This document shows, piece by piece, positions 1 through 8,198 of a DNA stretch of 50,367 nt (position 1 is the stretch's first letter; the number at the start of each line of letters is the position of its first letter). Origin of the DNA: Bacteroidaceae bacterium (GTDB taxonomy: Bacteria; Bacteroidota; Bacteroidia; Bacteroidales; Bacteroidaceae). The position numbers and the translations under genes are program-made. Under the pieces are notes generated by a model, which saw nothing but the letters and a program-made list of their open reading frames with translations, had not been told where the DNA came from and made no database searches. The stretch covers positions 1 through 50,367 of the forward strand of contig JAFUYM010000028.1 of the NCBI GenBank assembly GCA_017470525.1, written 5' to 3'.

Positions 1-204
1 TTACCTCAAGTCGCATCGTGGGGTAAGGGGATGGTGGCTACATATTGATGTTGTGCTGTTGCTTTTTACTGAAAGCTGCTACTAACGACTCATAAATCTA
101 CCCTTAATCGTGTATTGGATGATAGTTGCGGATTTTAGGTTGAGAAGGACACCAACGAACTGCTGACCATCGAAAAGCCTGCCGATCCACACCGAAGGAA
201 TGCA

Positions 205-975
205 GTGTTGGTGGAAGATGATGAGGCGATTCGTCAGTATGTGCATAGCGAATTGTCAAAAGACCTTGTGATGCATTTGTGTGGCAATGGGCAGGAAGCA
301 TGGGACTATATCGTGTCGCATCAGGGTAAAGTCGATGTGGTTATCAGCGATGTGATGATGCCTGTGATGGATGGCATGACCCTGTGTCAGAAACTGAAGG
401 CAAACTTTAACACAAACCACATTCCCGTGGTGTTGATGACGGCACTGGGCAGCGATTCTGACCGCATCGCGGGCATCACGAATGGAGCGGATGCATACGT
501 GTCGAAACCTTTCAATATTGATGTGCTGCGCACAACCGTGCTGCAACTGATGAAATCTCGTCAGATGCTGCAAGGGAAATTCCATGCCGATAAGCAACAG
601 GAGGAAAAGATTGATAAGATAGAGATGGAATCACCCGACGAACATTTGATGAAACGTGTGATGAAGGTGATAAACGAAAACATGGACAATCCCGAACTTT
701 CTGTCGAGATCATTGCCGACAAGGTCGGCATCAGCCGTGTGCATTTCTATCGGAAGATGAAAGACCTGACGGGACAATCGCCTCGTGACTTTGTGAAGTA
801 CGTGCGCCTGAAGGAGGCTGCCCGCATGCTGTCGGAAAAGAAATTGGACATCACAGGCGTGAGCATCGCTACGGGCTTCAAGTCGCTGTCTGCATTCTCC
901 ACCAATTTCAAGTCCCTCTACGGAGTCACACCGACAGAGTGGGTGAAACGTAATGAACAGGAGAGATCGGGGTAA
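205..975 (+). CDS. Response regulator receiver plus AraC-type HTH; probable C-terminal remnant of a hybrid two-component regulator
   Basis: A phospho-receiver domain occupies about residues 1-115: acidic pair in VEDDEAIR, phospho-acceptor D49 in VISDVMMP, and K101 in YVSKPF. An AraC-family DNA-binding domain follows at about 150-250 (VGISRVHFYRKMKDLTGQSP, then FKSLSAFSTNFK). This is the order found at the end of Bacteroidota hybrid two-component systems, which sense glycans and switch on neighbouring polysaccharide genes. The coding frame stays open back to 139, after a stop at 136-138, and the extra residues look like the usual linker before the receiver domain. The kinase half is absent, and another in-frame stop lies at 46-48. 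The GTG start at 205 lacks a clear ribosome site. I read it as a decayed or truncated hybrid regulator; a free-standing regulator is possible. The next gene is a xylanase, which fits its expected target. Confidence 0.75.
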   Translation: MLVEDDEAIRQYVHSELSKDLVMHLCGNGQEAWDYIVSHQGKVDVVISDVMMPVMDGMTLCQKLKANFNTNHIPVVLMTALGSDSDRIAGITNGADAYVSKPFNIDVLRTTVLQLMKSRQMLQGKFHADKQQEEKIDKIEMESPDEHLMKRVMKVINENMDNPELSVEIIADKVGISRVHFYRKMKDLTGQSPRDFVKYVRLKEAARMLSEKKLDITGVSIATGFKSLSAFSTNFKSLYGVTPTEWVKRNEQERSG

Positions 976-976
976 A

Positions 977-1067
977 ATGAAAAACAGCCCTTCTCACGAA
1001 GAACTGTTCTCTCGACTAATTAACTAACTAACTAATTATTAACCTATTTATGCTTTACTAACTTTTT
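977..1067 (-). ncRNA. Candidate small RNA in a promoter-terminator cassette
   Basis: A minus-strand TACCTTTG box at 1074-1081 would start a transcript near 1067. About 60-90 bases on, the minus strand forms an 11-bp hairpin (983-993 with 998-1008) followed by a T run. Two of its pairs are G-U only on the minus strand and become C-A mismatches on the plus strand, so the structure belongs to minus-strand RNA. No ORF lies between, and the RNA is AU-rich with repeated GUUAG. No good -33 box is seen. It could instead be an attenuated leader, but the region beyond it is antisense to the regulator gene. Confidence 0.4.
983..1008 (-). terminator. Intrinsic terminator, minus strand
   Basis: Eleven-base-pair stem with a four-base loop. 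The minus-strand T run is at 978-982. The two G-U pairs exist only in minus-strand RNA. Confidence 0.55.
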
Positions 1068-1217
1068 CTGATGCAAAGGTACGGACTTTTTGCGAGACGA
1101 ACTTTCTCTTATGTGTCATTTGCTTTAACATTTTGAACAAAAATGCACTTTTTTGAAAATGTATCATAATCGAAAACAAATGTATCACGGACGAATCCCA
1201 CTCATCTGAAATCTCTC

Positions 1218-1225
1218 TAACTTTG
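1218..1225 (+). promoter_or_regulatory. -7 box TAACTTTG for the GH30-GH43 gene
   Basis: TAACTTTG matches the Bacteroidota -7 consensus TAnnTTTG and lies 40 bases before the ATG at 1265. I do not see a convincing -33 TTTG at the right distance, which would fit an activator-dependent promoter. Confidence 0.45.
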
Positions 1226-1264
1226 CAGAAACAAAACCTGATAGATAGATTAAACGATAAGAAA

Positions 1265-4198
1265 ATGAGAAAGTTAACACTTTTAACATCGCTGGCATCG
1301 GTTTTCATTTTTGTTACAGCGGGACAAATGTATGCACAAACGAAGACCGCATCGCTGCTTGTCAGTACAGGTACCAAATATCAGTATATTGACGGATTTG
1401 GCGGCACTGGTATGAATGGTCAGTGGGGAGATGTTTATACACAAGAGAAGGTGAAAAAACTTTGGGGGCAAGGAGACGGTCAGATAGGACTGAACATCAT
1501 GCGTGTCCGTATCAACCCGAACGAAAACAACTGGGGGGAGTATGGAAATCCCATCAAGTGGGCACGAAAAATCAACCCCGAAGTGCAGGTCTTTGCTACT
1601 CCGTGGACACCTCCCAAGAAATATAAGACTCAAAACACCAACAAATATCAGAATGATTATGGTACATGGGTTTGGCCCTTGGTGGAACACTCATGGGGTG
1701 GGGAAGGTTCTAATGGTGGTGCCATCAATCCCGACTGTTATGAGGACTTCGCCGACTTCTTGGAGCGTTATCGTCAGACGATGGCAAAAAAGGGATGCCC
1801 AATAGATATGATTTCTATCCAGAACGAGAGTGACTATACACCCACCGCCACCGACAACGGGGTGGAGCATGCCAGTTATGAGAGTTGCATCTATTCGCCT
1901 AAGGAGATGGCAGCGATGGTGAAAGCCGCACGTGCCAAGGTGGACGTGTCGTGCAAAATCATGGGTCCCGAGTGCTTCGGCTGGGGGGAGCATAGTTATA
2001 ATAACACGCTCGTGAACATCAAAGATGCGGTGGATAACATTGACGTTTGGGGCAACCACCTTTACGGCACAAACGACTGGTCGTTTGTCCAGAACGTGAC
2101 CAAGAAGACAGGTAAGCACATGTGGATGACGGAGTTCCTCATCGACTTTGACAAGAGTTATTCTGGGCAGTTCGATGCCGAGTATGAGATGATAAAGAGC
2201 ATAGAAAAGGCAATGCAGTCGGGCTACAATGCCTACGTCTATTATAATATGCTCAACGACTTCTTTGCCTGCAATCACGGCGGTAGCGACACCGAACTCT
2301 GGAAACGCGCCTATGTGTTTGGCCATTATGCTAAATATGCCACAGGAAAGACACGTGTGAAATCTACCCTGACCGATGGCAGTGGCAAACTTGTTGGTGG
2401 CTCTTCCTATGTCAATGCAACATCCGACACGGTGACAGTTTTCGTGCTAAATACTTCCAGTACCGACACCTACAGCCTGATAATAGGTCTTCCTTTCGTT
2501 CCCGCCAAGATTACGCAGATTGCTACAGGCGAGGCTGTCAATCGAATGGTGACTGATGTGACAGACAAGTACTCCAATGGCACCCAACGCCCGAAAGTGC
2601 AGTTGCTGCCAGGTGTCTTCTACACCTTCCAGTTTGTGGCAAATGCTGGTACGGAAGAGGAAACGACAGAACTGGCATCCTCCCCCAAACAGCCAGAGAA
2701 TGCTAATCCGCTTCTGGCAAATTATTTTGCTGCCGACCCTACGGCTGTTGAATACAATGGTCGTCTCTATGTCTATGCCACCAACGACCAGCAGGAATTT
2801 GACTGCTCAGACGGTCTTTATAAGAACACCTATGGAAAAATCACTCAACTCATTTGCCTCTCCACAGCCGACATGGTGAATTGGACTCATCATGGAGTCA
2901 TTGATGTGAAGGCGGCTGCTCCTTGGATATGGACATCGTGGGCACCCTCTGTCGTCAGTCGTGAAGAAGCGGATGGAAAGACCCACTTCTATCTTTATTT
3001 CACCAACAGTGCGGCAGGCATTGGTGTGTTGACCGCCACCTCTCCATTAGGACCTTGGACAGACCCCTTGGGCAAGGCACTTATTGACAGCCATACCGCA
3101 GGGTTGGGCACTCTCTCCAACATTATCGACCCAGGTGTTGCCATCAATACTGATGGTACTGAAGCATACCTCACTTTTGGTGGTGGCGATGTGACAGGCA
3201 CAGACCTTCAGCCAGGCAATGCGCGCATCGTGAAGTTGGGAGACGACATGATAAGCCTTGCCAGCGACATCAAGTCGATTTCCGCTCCCTGCCATTTCGA
3301 GGCAAATGAACTCAACTATATGGGCGGTAAATGGGTGTATTCCTATTGTACTCGATGGACGATTGCCAGCAATTGGTCCTCCTATAGCAGGTCCATTGCG
3401 GCTCCCACTGCCTGCTCTATTGTCTATATGACAGCCTCCGACCCACTTGCAGACAAGTGGACATACAAAGGAGAAGTGCTTCCTAATCCTGGTAGGCTGG
3501 GTTATCCCTATGGCAACAACCACAGCCGTTTGCAGAAATTTGGCTCCTCCTACTATCTGCTCTACCACACCCAATGGCTCGAAAATCAGTTAGGGTATAG
3601 TGGCGGCTACCGTAGTTTGCAGATGAACAAAATCGCCGTCGTGGAGAGTGTGGCAAGGTTGGCGGCATTGACCGCGACCACCGCATCCATCAAGGGTGTC
3701 TCCCAGTTGACAGCAGAACGTATCAATCCATACGAGGAACAGCCGGCAAACATGGCTGCTGTCACAGCCAAGAACTGGTGGATGGTGCGTGGCGTCAACT
3801 TTGCAGCCGAAGGAACTCCGGCTCGTAGCCTTGTCTTGACAGTGAAGGGGGCTGGCACGCTTGATGTGTGTCTGAATGCCATCGATGCAGCACCTCTTGC
3901 CACAGCCGATTTCAGCACCACAGCCGAACAAACCATTGCGGTGCCTCTCTCTGCCGACGTGACCGACTTTCAGCAGTATCTCTACTTCATTTTCACCAAG
4001 AATGTCGATGCCGAAGTTCTCTCTTGGCGTTTCTCCAACCTTCCAGCAGAAGAAGCCGTTACTGCCATCCAGCAGCCGGTTGTTATCACACCCCCTGTTG
4101 CTGACGAGTGGTACACCCTCAGTGGCTTAAGACTCTCTGCTCAACCAACCTCAAAAGGTATTTACATCCACAATGGGAAATTGGAGTCTGTCAGGTGA
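1265..4198 (+). CDS. Secreted GH30-GH43 fusion, predicted xylan-degrading enzyme
   Basis: 977 residues with an N-terminal signal peptide (MRKLTLLTSL...GQMYAQ). The first half is a GH30-type barrel: IDGFGGTG near the start, acid/base E188 in QNESDY, nucleophile E290 in WMTEFL, then the beta-sandwich side domain. From about residue 475 a GH43-type five-bladed propeller follows: base D491 in AADPTAV, a second Asp in IIDPGV, and acid E679 in HFEANEL. A further beta-rich module leads to a C-terminal tail (WYTLSGLRL...KGIYIHNGK) of the kind seen on secreted Prevotella proteins. GH30 enzymes of this kind usually cut glucuronoxylan and GH43 enzymes remove or hydrolyse xylose or arabinose, so the fusion may clear arabinoxylan in one protein; substrate is inferred. 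I chose the ATG at 1265 because it begins the signal peptide. It stands next to a hybrid-type regulator remnant. Confidence 0.85.
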   Translation: MRKLTLLTSLASVFIFVTAGQMYAQTKTASLLVSTGTKYQYIDGFGGTGMNGQWGDVYTQEKVKKLWGQGDGQIGLNIMRVRINPNENNWGEYGNPIKWARKINPEVQVFATPWTPPKKYKTQNTNKYQNDYGTWVWPLVEHSWGGEGSNGGAINPDCYEDFADFLERYRQTMAKKGCPIDMISIQNESDYTPTATDNGVEHASYESCIYSPKEMAAMVKAARAKVDVSCKIMGPECFGWGEHSYNNTLVNIKDAVDNIDVWGNHLYGTNDWSFVQNVTKKTGKHMWMTEFLIDFDKSYSGQFDAEYEMIKSIEKAMQSGYNAYVYYNMLNDFFACNHGGSDTELWKRAYVFGHYAKYATGKTRVKSTLTDGSGKLVGGSSYVNATSDTVTVFVLNTSSTDTYSLIIGLPFVPAKITQIATGEAVNRMVTDVTDKYSNGTQRPKVQLLPGVFYTFQFVANAGTEEETTELASSPKQPENANPLLANYFAADPTAVEYNGRLYVYATNDQQEFDCSDGLYKNTYGKITQLICLSTADMVNWTHHGVIDVKAAAPWIWTSWAPSVVSREEADGKTHFYLYFTNSAAGIGVLTATSPLGPWTDPLGKALIDSHTAGLGTLSNIIDPGVAINTDGTEAYLTFGGGDVTGTDLQPGNARIVKLGDDMISLASDIKSISAPCHFEANELNYMGGKWVYSYCTRWTIASNWSSYSRSIAAPTACSIVYMTASDPLADKWTYKGEVLPNPGRLGYPYGNNHSRLQKFGSSYYLLYHTQWLENQLGYSGGYRSLQMNKIAVVESVARLAALTATTASIKGVSQLTAERINPYEEQPANMAAVTAKNWWMVRGVNFAAEGTPARSLVLTVKGAGTLDVCLNAIDAAPLATADFSTTAEQTIAVPLSADVTDFQQYLYFIFTKNVDAEVLSWRFSNLPAEEAVTAIQQPVVITPPVADEWYTLSGLRLSAQPTSKGIYIHNGKLESVR

Positions 4199-4209
4199 TG
4201 ATTGAGAGG

Positions 4210-4434
4210 CTCTATAGGACAAAATTATCCTATTCCTAAAAGCCCTCCCATCTGAATTGATGAAGAACTCATTTCCTTATGTGTCTTCCGAATAAGGTGT
4301 AATTGCTGTAACGACAATAGGTTGCAAAAAAATGCGCACCCAGCGTCAAATGATAGGCGCTGGGTGCGTGTAATTTTATGCGCTGAGTGCGTGAAAAGAT
4401 ATCTGCAAGGTGCGTGTATAGGAAAATATTGACA
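4210..4434 (+). repeat. Interspersed ~225-base repeat, copy 1
   Basis: This stretch begins CTATAGGAC, contains TGATGAAGAACT and GGTGTAATTGCTG, and ends ATATTGACA. The same order of blocks, at roughly three-quarters identity, recurs at 19027-19249, and the hairpin half recurs inverted at 38905-39018. The core is a perfect 11-bp hairpin, CGCACCCAGCG (4335-4345) with CGCTGGGTGCG (4358-4368), followed by degenerate repeats of its right arm (GCGCTGAGTGCG, GCAAGGTGCG). It fills the gap between the convergent GH30-GH43 and tRNA-Leu genes. It has no T tail and no ORF, so it is neither a simple terminator nor a coding element. Family identity unknown to me. Confidence 0.75.
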
Positions 4435-4475
4435 TGAGCCATTCTCCTTCCGATCAACCTTGATTTTTTAGATAG

Positions 4476-4559
4476 TACCGGAAGCGGGGCTCGAACCCGC
4501 ACGGGCGCAATGCCCAAGGGATTTTAAGTCCCTCGTGTCTACCATTCCACCATTCCGGC
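4476..4559 (-). tRNA. tRNA-Leu (UAA)
   Basis: Full cloverleaf on the minus strand: acceptor GCCGGAA with TTCCGGT, anticodon stem AGGGA/TCCCT around CTTAAAA (anticodon UAA), a long leucine-type variable arm, and T-loop TTCGAGC. CCA is not encoded. It lies downstream of tRNA-fMet, probably in the same transcript. Confidence 0.95.
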
Positions 4560-4567
4560 ACTGTCTT

Positions 4568-4669
4568 AAATTGAAAATTGATAATTGAAAATTGATAATT
4601 ATTGCCTTGTGGCTTGGGTGCATCGCGTCGGCCCAATTGTCAATTATCAATTATCAATTATCAATTTTT
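4568..4669. repeat. AT-rich inverted repeat between two tRNA genes
   Basis: The left arm is built of ATTGAAAATTGATA units and the right arm of CAATTATCAATTAT units. The arms are near-complementary over about 35 bases around a GC-richer loop. It separates tRNA-fMet and tRNA-Leu. Similar TTGTTAATTG strings occur at about 19530-19580. Confidence 0.6.
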
Positions 4670-4671
4670 GG

Positions 4672-4744
4672 TTGCGGGGGCAGGACTCGAACATGCGACC
4701 TCCAGGTTATGAGCCTGGCGAGCTACCAACTGCTCCACCCCGCG
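4672..4744 (-). tRNA. tRNA-fMet (CAU), initiator, with unusual stems
   Basis: Anticodon loop CTCATAA. The acceptor stem starts with C1 facing A72, the hallmark of bacterial initiator tRNA. Two oddities: the anticodon stem has A29-U41 where most initiators have three G-C pairs, and the T stem has U52 facing C62, a mismatch that a single G at position 52 would repair. No CCA encoded. Promoter at 4788-4818. Confidence 0.93.
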
Positions 4745-4787
4745 ATGTATGTATGCTAAAAAGAAGACCATTCTTCTTTTGCGAGTG

Positions 4788-4818
4788 CAAAGGTAGCGCA
4801 ATTTTTGGACTCTGCAAA
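4788..4818 (-). promoter_or_regulatory. Consensus promoter of the tRNA-fMet/tRNA-Leu operon
   Basis: Minus strand reads TTTG (4815-4818), 19 bases, TACCTTTG (4788-4795), about 45 bases before the tRNA 5' end. Full match to the Bacteroidota housekeeping consensus. Confidence 0.75.
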
Positions 4819-4856
4819 ATAAAAGCGGGATTTTTTTCGTTTTTTTCGCGGAAAAA

Positions 4857-4887
4857 TTGTGGGAGTGAGTTTTTTTCCGTTACTTTG
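4857..4887 (+). promoter_or_regulatory. Promoter of the RlpA-family gene
   Basis: TTG at 4857-4859, 20 bases, then TTACTTTG at 4880-4887, one base off TAnnTTTG. The ATG follows 34 bases later. Confidence 0.5.
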
Positions 4888-4921
4888 TAGGTGCTATCTC
4901 ATCCAAAACCTCCCCTTGAAT

Positions 4922-5530
4922 ATGAAAATAGTCTTTTTCCGTTTCTTCTTATTAAGCCTGATTTTGGCGGTGTCGTCGGCAGTGTGTCGAGGTCAGGAAC
5001 TGCGTTCGTCGCAGAATCCGACGCACCCTGTCCATTGGGGCGTGGGGGAGGGCTTGCATTCGTCGGTTAGTCCCGAATCGTGGATAAACGGAATTGTGCC
5101 AGTTCCTGTGGATTCTGGGCATGTGGAGGGTGCAGGGTTGAAACAACCAGAAATTCCTGTGGGGAATCTGGATGTGAAGAAGGCTTCGAAGACGGATGCA
5201 GAAAGTGGTTTGCCTAAAGGCAGACTCTATGAAACGGGGCAGGGCACTTACTATTCTGCACGGACGCATGGCAGAATGATGGCGAATGGCACTCGATATG
5301 ATAAAAATGAGTTATTTTGTGCGCACAAGAAGTTGCCTTTTGGCACAAAAATTCGTGTGGTGAACAAGAAGAACGGTCGGGAGGTCATTGTTGATGTGCG
5401 CGACCGGGGACCTTTTGCTGCAGGCAGGGTGATTGACCTTAGCAATAAGGCGGCAGAGGTCTTGGGCATGTTGAGCGACGGGGTGGTGCCTGTAGAGTTG
5501 TGGGTGATTGATGAGAAAAGTGAAGAATGA
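4922..5530 (+). CDS. Septal ring lytic transglycosylase RlpA family protein
   Basis: 202 residues. A hydrophobic signal peptide (about 1-24) is followed by a low-complexity linker and a double-psi beta-barrel at about 106-198: GQGTYYSARTHG, MMANGTRYD, LPFGTKIRV, VDVRDRGPF, DLSNKAAE. This is the RlpA fold, which in other bacteria cleaves or binds peptidoglycan lacking stem peptides at the division site; activity here is inferred. No SPOR domain follows, so any septal targeting would need another means. The ATG at 4922 was chosen because it starts the signal peptide and suits the promoter. The gene converges on the ABC-F gene with no gap. Confidence 0.85.
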   Translation: MKIVFFRFFLLSLILAVSSAVCRGQELRSSQNPTHPVHWGVGEGLHSSVSPESWINGIVPVPVDSGHVEGAGLKQPEIPVGNLDVKKASKTDAESGLPKGRLYETGQGTYYSARTHGRMMANGTRYDKNELFCAHKKLPFGTKIRVVNKKNGREVIVDVRDRGPFAAGRVIDLSNKAAEVLGMLSDGVVPVELWVIDEKSEE

Positions 5531-7507
5531 TTAATTTTTCATTTCTTCCAAAGCCATACAAGCATCTGTCCATTCATCTTCTGCGCTGGAGAGTTGGTTT
5601 TTCAATTCTCCGTATCGGGTGAAGAGAGTTGTGTCGCTGGCACCTTCAGGGGTGGCAAGCCGAGTTTCGATTTCTGCAATTTGTTCTTCCAGTTGGGTTA
5701 CTTTCTGCTCTGCTGTTTCCACCGCTTTTTCTGCTCTTTTGAGGAGTTTGTTGCGTTCCTTCTGTTCCGCGTAGGAGAGAAGGGCTTGGGTTTTGCTTGC
5801 CAAATCTTTTTCGGGAGTCGTATCGGTAGTGGTTGATGGTTTTTCTTCTGTTGATGGACTGCCCGTGCTGTTCATGTTGCGCCCCAACTGGTTGAGGCTA
5901 TCTATCTGCTTCTTCCGCAAGAAGTCGTAGATGCCGCCAAGGTGTTCACGCACTTTCCCTCCGCCAAATTCATACACTTTGTTGACAAGCCCATCGAGGA
6001 AGTCACGGTCGTGGCTCACGATAATGGCTGTGCCATCGAAGTCACGGATGGCTTGTTTCAGCACATCTTTCGACTGCATGTCCAGATGGTTGGTCGGCTC
6101 GTCGAGGATGAGCAAATTCACAGGTTCCAATAACAGTCGAATCATGGCAAGGCGGCTCCGTTCTCCTCCAGAGAGCACTTTCACGTACTTATCGGATGCT
6201 TCGCCACCAAACATGAACGCACCCAATATGTCACGAATCTTCAATCGAATGTCCCCCTTTGCCACATGGTCAATCGTGTCGAACACTGTGATGTCACCGT
6301 CCAACAACTGTGCCTGATTCTGGGCAAAATAACCTATCTGCACATTGTGCCCAATCTTCAGATTCCCATCGAACGGAATCTCCCCCATGATACACTTTAC
6401 CAGCGTCGATTTTCCCTCGCCATTATTACCAACAAACGCCACTTTTTCGCCTCGCTTGATGGTGAGGGTTACGTCCGAGAACACTTGGTGCTGTCCATAA
6501 CTTTTCGCCACCTCATCACAGATGATGGGGTAGTCACCACTGCGGAGGCAAGGTGGAAACTTGAGGTGTAGCGACGATGTGTCCACCTCGTCAATCTCGA
6601 TAGGCACGATTTTTTCCAGCATCTTGATGCGTGACTGCACCTGATTGCTTTTTGTCGGTTTGTATCGGAAGGTCTCGATAAATTGCTTGATGTCGGCAAT
6701 CTCTTTCTGTTGATTCTCGTAGGCACGAATCTGCTGCTCCCGTCGTTCATCGCGCAGTTTCACATACTCGTCATACTTCACCTTGTAGTCGTTAATGCGG
6801 TGGCAGGTAATTTCAATGGTTCGGTTCGTCACGTTGTTGATGAATGCACGGTCATGGCTGACCAGAATGACCGCATTGGCTCTTTGTGCCAGAAATTGCT
6901 CCAGCCACTGGATGGAACCGATGTCCAGATGATTGGTTGGCTCGTCGAGTAATAGGAGGTCGGGCTTTTGGAGCAGGAGTTTTGCCAGTTCGATTCGCAT
7001 GCGCCACCCACCAGAGAATTCTGCTGTCGGGCGGTCGAAATCGCCGCGTTGGAATCCCAACCCTTGCAGGGTACGTTCTAGTTCGGCATGGTAGTTGGTG
7101 CCGCCCATCATGGTGAAGCGGTCGTTCTCATGGGTGAACTTTTCAATCAATTCCATGTAAGACTCGCTTTCATAGTCAGTTCGCCGTGCAATCTCATCGT
7201 TCATTTTGTTCAAACGCTCCTGCATTTCGGCAATGTGGGCAAAAGCAGTTTCGGCTTCTTCCATCACGGTGCGGCTATCGGAAAGCACCATCACCTGTGG
7301 CAGGTAGCCTATGGTGATGTCTTTCTGACGTGCCACCTGTCCGTAGGTGGGTTCCTGCATCCCTGCAATGATTTTCAGCATCGTGCTCTTGCCTGCACCA
7401 TTCTTGCCCACAAGTGCAATGCGGTCTTTGGGGTTGACCACAAAACTCGCGTCTAAAAAGAGTGGTGTGGCAGAAAACTCCACACCCAGTTTATCTATCG
7501 AAATCAT
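5531..7507 (-). CDS. ABC-F family ATP-binding cassette protein
   Basis: 658 residues with two ATP-binding cassettes and no membrane segments, the ABC-F layout. Cassette 1 has Walker A GKNGAGKST and FSGGWRMRIELAK...LLLLDEPTNHLD; cassette 2 has GNNGEGKST and LSGGERSRLAM...LILDEPTNHLD. A charged linker lies between, and a coiled-coil C-terminus (about 570-658, EKAVETAEQKVTQLEEQI) resembles the Uup/YheS group. Family members act on the ribosome in translation stress or antibiotic protection; the subtype is not certain. The start MISIDKLG at 7507 was preferred over upstream starts because family proteins begin at the cassette. It overlaps the EFR1 gene by 17 bases and is last in the operon starting near 9280. 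Confidence 0.88.
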   Translation of the reverse strand: MISIDKLGVEFSATPLFLDASFVVNPKDRIALVGKNGAGKSTMLKIIAGMQEPTYGQVARQKDITIGYLPQVMVLSDSRTVMEEAETAFAHIAEMQERLNKMNDEIARRTDYESESYMELIEKFTHENDRFTMMGGTNYHAELERTLQGLGFQRGDFDRPTAEFSGGWRMRIELAKLLLQKPDLLLLDEPTNHLDIGSIQWLEQFLAQRANAVILVSHDRAFINNVTNRTIEITCHRINDYKVKYDEYVKLRDERREQQIRAYENQQKEIADIKQFIETFRYKPTKSNQVQSRIKMLEKIVPIEIDEVDTSSLHLKFPPCLRSGDYPIICDEVAKSYGQHQVFSDVTLTIKRGEKVAFVGNNGEGKSTLVKCIMGEIPFDGNLKIGHNVQIGYFAQNQAQLLDGDITVFDTIDHVAKGDIRLKIRDILGAFMFGGEASDKYVKVLSGGERSRLAMIRLLLEPVNLLILDEPTNHLDMQSKDVLKQAIRDFDGTAIIVSHDRDFLDGLVNKVYEFGGGKVREHLGGIYDFLRKKQIDSLNQLGRNMNSTGSPSTEEKPSTTTDTTPEKDLASKTQALLSYAEQKERNKLLKRAEKAVETAEQKVTQLEEQIAEIETRLATPEGASDTTLFTRYGELKNQLSSAEDEWTDACMALEEMKN

Positions 7508-8198
7508 GAATTTTCTGTCCTTTGTTTTTAGTGAATTTACCGAAGTGTACTGCATGGCATGGACATCGGTGGTAACACCGTAAACAGCCTGTGCAGTTCT
7601 CGTGTTTCCACACAATGCGTCCCTCCTTGTCTGTCGCCATGTTGTCCAACGGGCAACCTCTTACACAGCGTTTGCAACGGATGCAGTTTTTGTTGGTGTG
7701 GAAATACTTGTCCGTCACCAGGAAGTGGTTGAACAATGGACGCAGTACATAGGTCTTGAGCCACGCGCATGTACCTCTCACCACTTCGGTCTTCTTTTCT
7801 CTCTTTCTGATGGATTCGGCAATGTCAGGTAATTTCAGGAGTGTCTCCTTCACTTTTGCTTCTGCCACGTCATCTTTGTCCACGTCAAAACCTGGCAGAC
7901 ACACATACGTGTTAGGCATTCTGACGGAGAATATGGCATCCAGCCTTTCCTCCAGCAACTTGCAAAGCACATGGTCGGCATAGCCAATATCATCTCCGCT
8001 GGTCACTACAGCGTATACATAGGAGGCTGACTTGATGTCTTGCAGATGTGCAGCAATGTATTCTGTCACTACTTTGGGGATTCCCCATGCATAAACAGGA
8101 AAGACCAACCCGAAGACCTCTGCATTGTCCTCTACCAGTCCGTCCAGTTTGTCTGCCACCCACTGGCTGTTGCCCGTTCCCGAAAAACAAAATCTCAT
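7491..8198 (-). CDS. EFR1-family ferredoxin-flavodoxin protein
   Basis: 235 residues. The N-terminal flavodoxin-like half starts FSGTGNSQWVAD, the phosphate-binding loop for FMN. The C-terminal part has two cysteine clusters of the 4Fe-4S type (CIRCKRCVRGCP and CTGCLRCYHRCP) near residues 180-225. The arrangement is that of EFR1-family proteins, presumed electron carriers of anaerobes; the partner is unknown. Its ATG overlaps the TGA of the DUF1460 gene by one base, so the two are translationally coupled. Confidence 0.85.
   Translation of the reverse strand: MRFCFSGTGNSQWVADKLDGLVEDNAEVFGLVFPVYAWGIPKVVTEYIAAHLQDIKSASYVYAVVTSGDDIGYADHVLCKLLEERLDAIFSVRMPNTYVCLPGFDVDKDDVAEAKVKETLLKLPDIAESIRKREKKTEVVRGTCAWLKTYVLRPLFNHFLVTDKYFHTNKNCIRCKRCVRGCPLDNMATDKEGRIVWKHENCTGCLRCYHRCPCHAVHFGKFTKNKGQKIHDFDR

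Noticed and set aside
1691-2326. Long minus-strand open frame (211 codons) inside the GH30-GH43 gene
   Set aside because: It is antisense to a well-supported catalytic domain, lacks a promoter and ribosome site, and its translation is His/Val-rich shadow sequence.
4335-4434. CRISPR-like reading of the GCGCTGGGTGC units in the 225-base repeat
   Set aside because: The units are short, degenerate and unevenly spaced, and the whole block recurs elsewhere as one element, so they are not spacers.
4585-4890. Open frame running across tRNA-fMet
   Set aside because: It covers a complete tRNA gene, its promoter and AT-rich repeats; no coding character.
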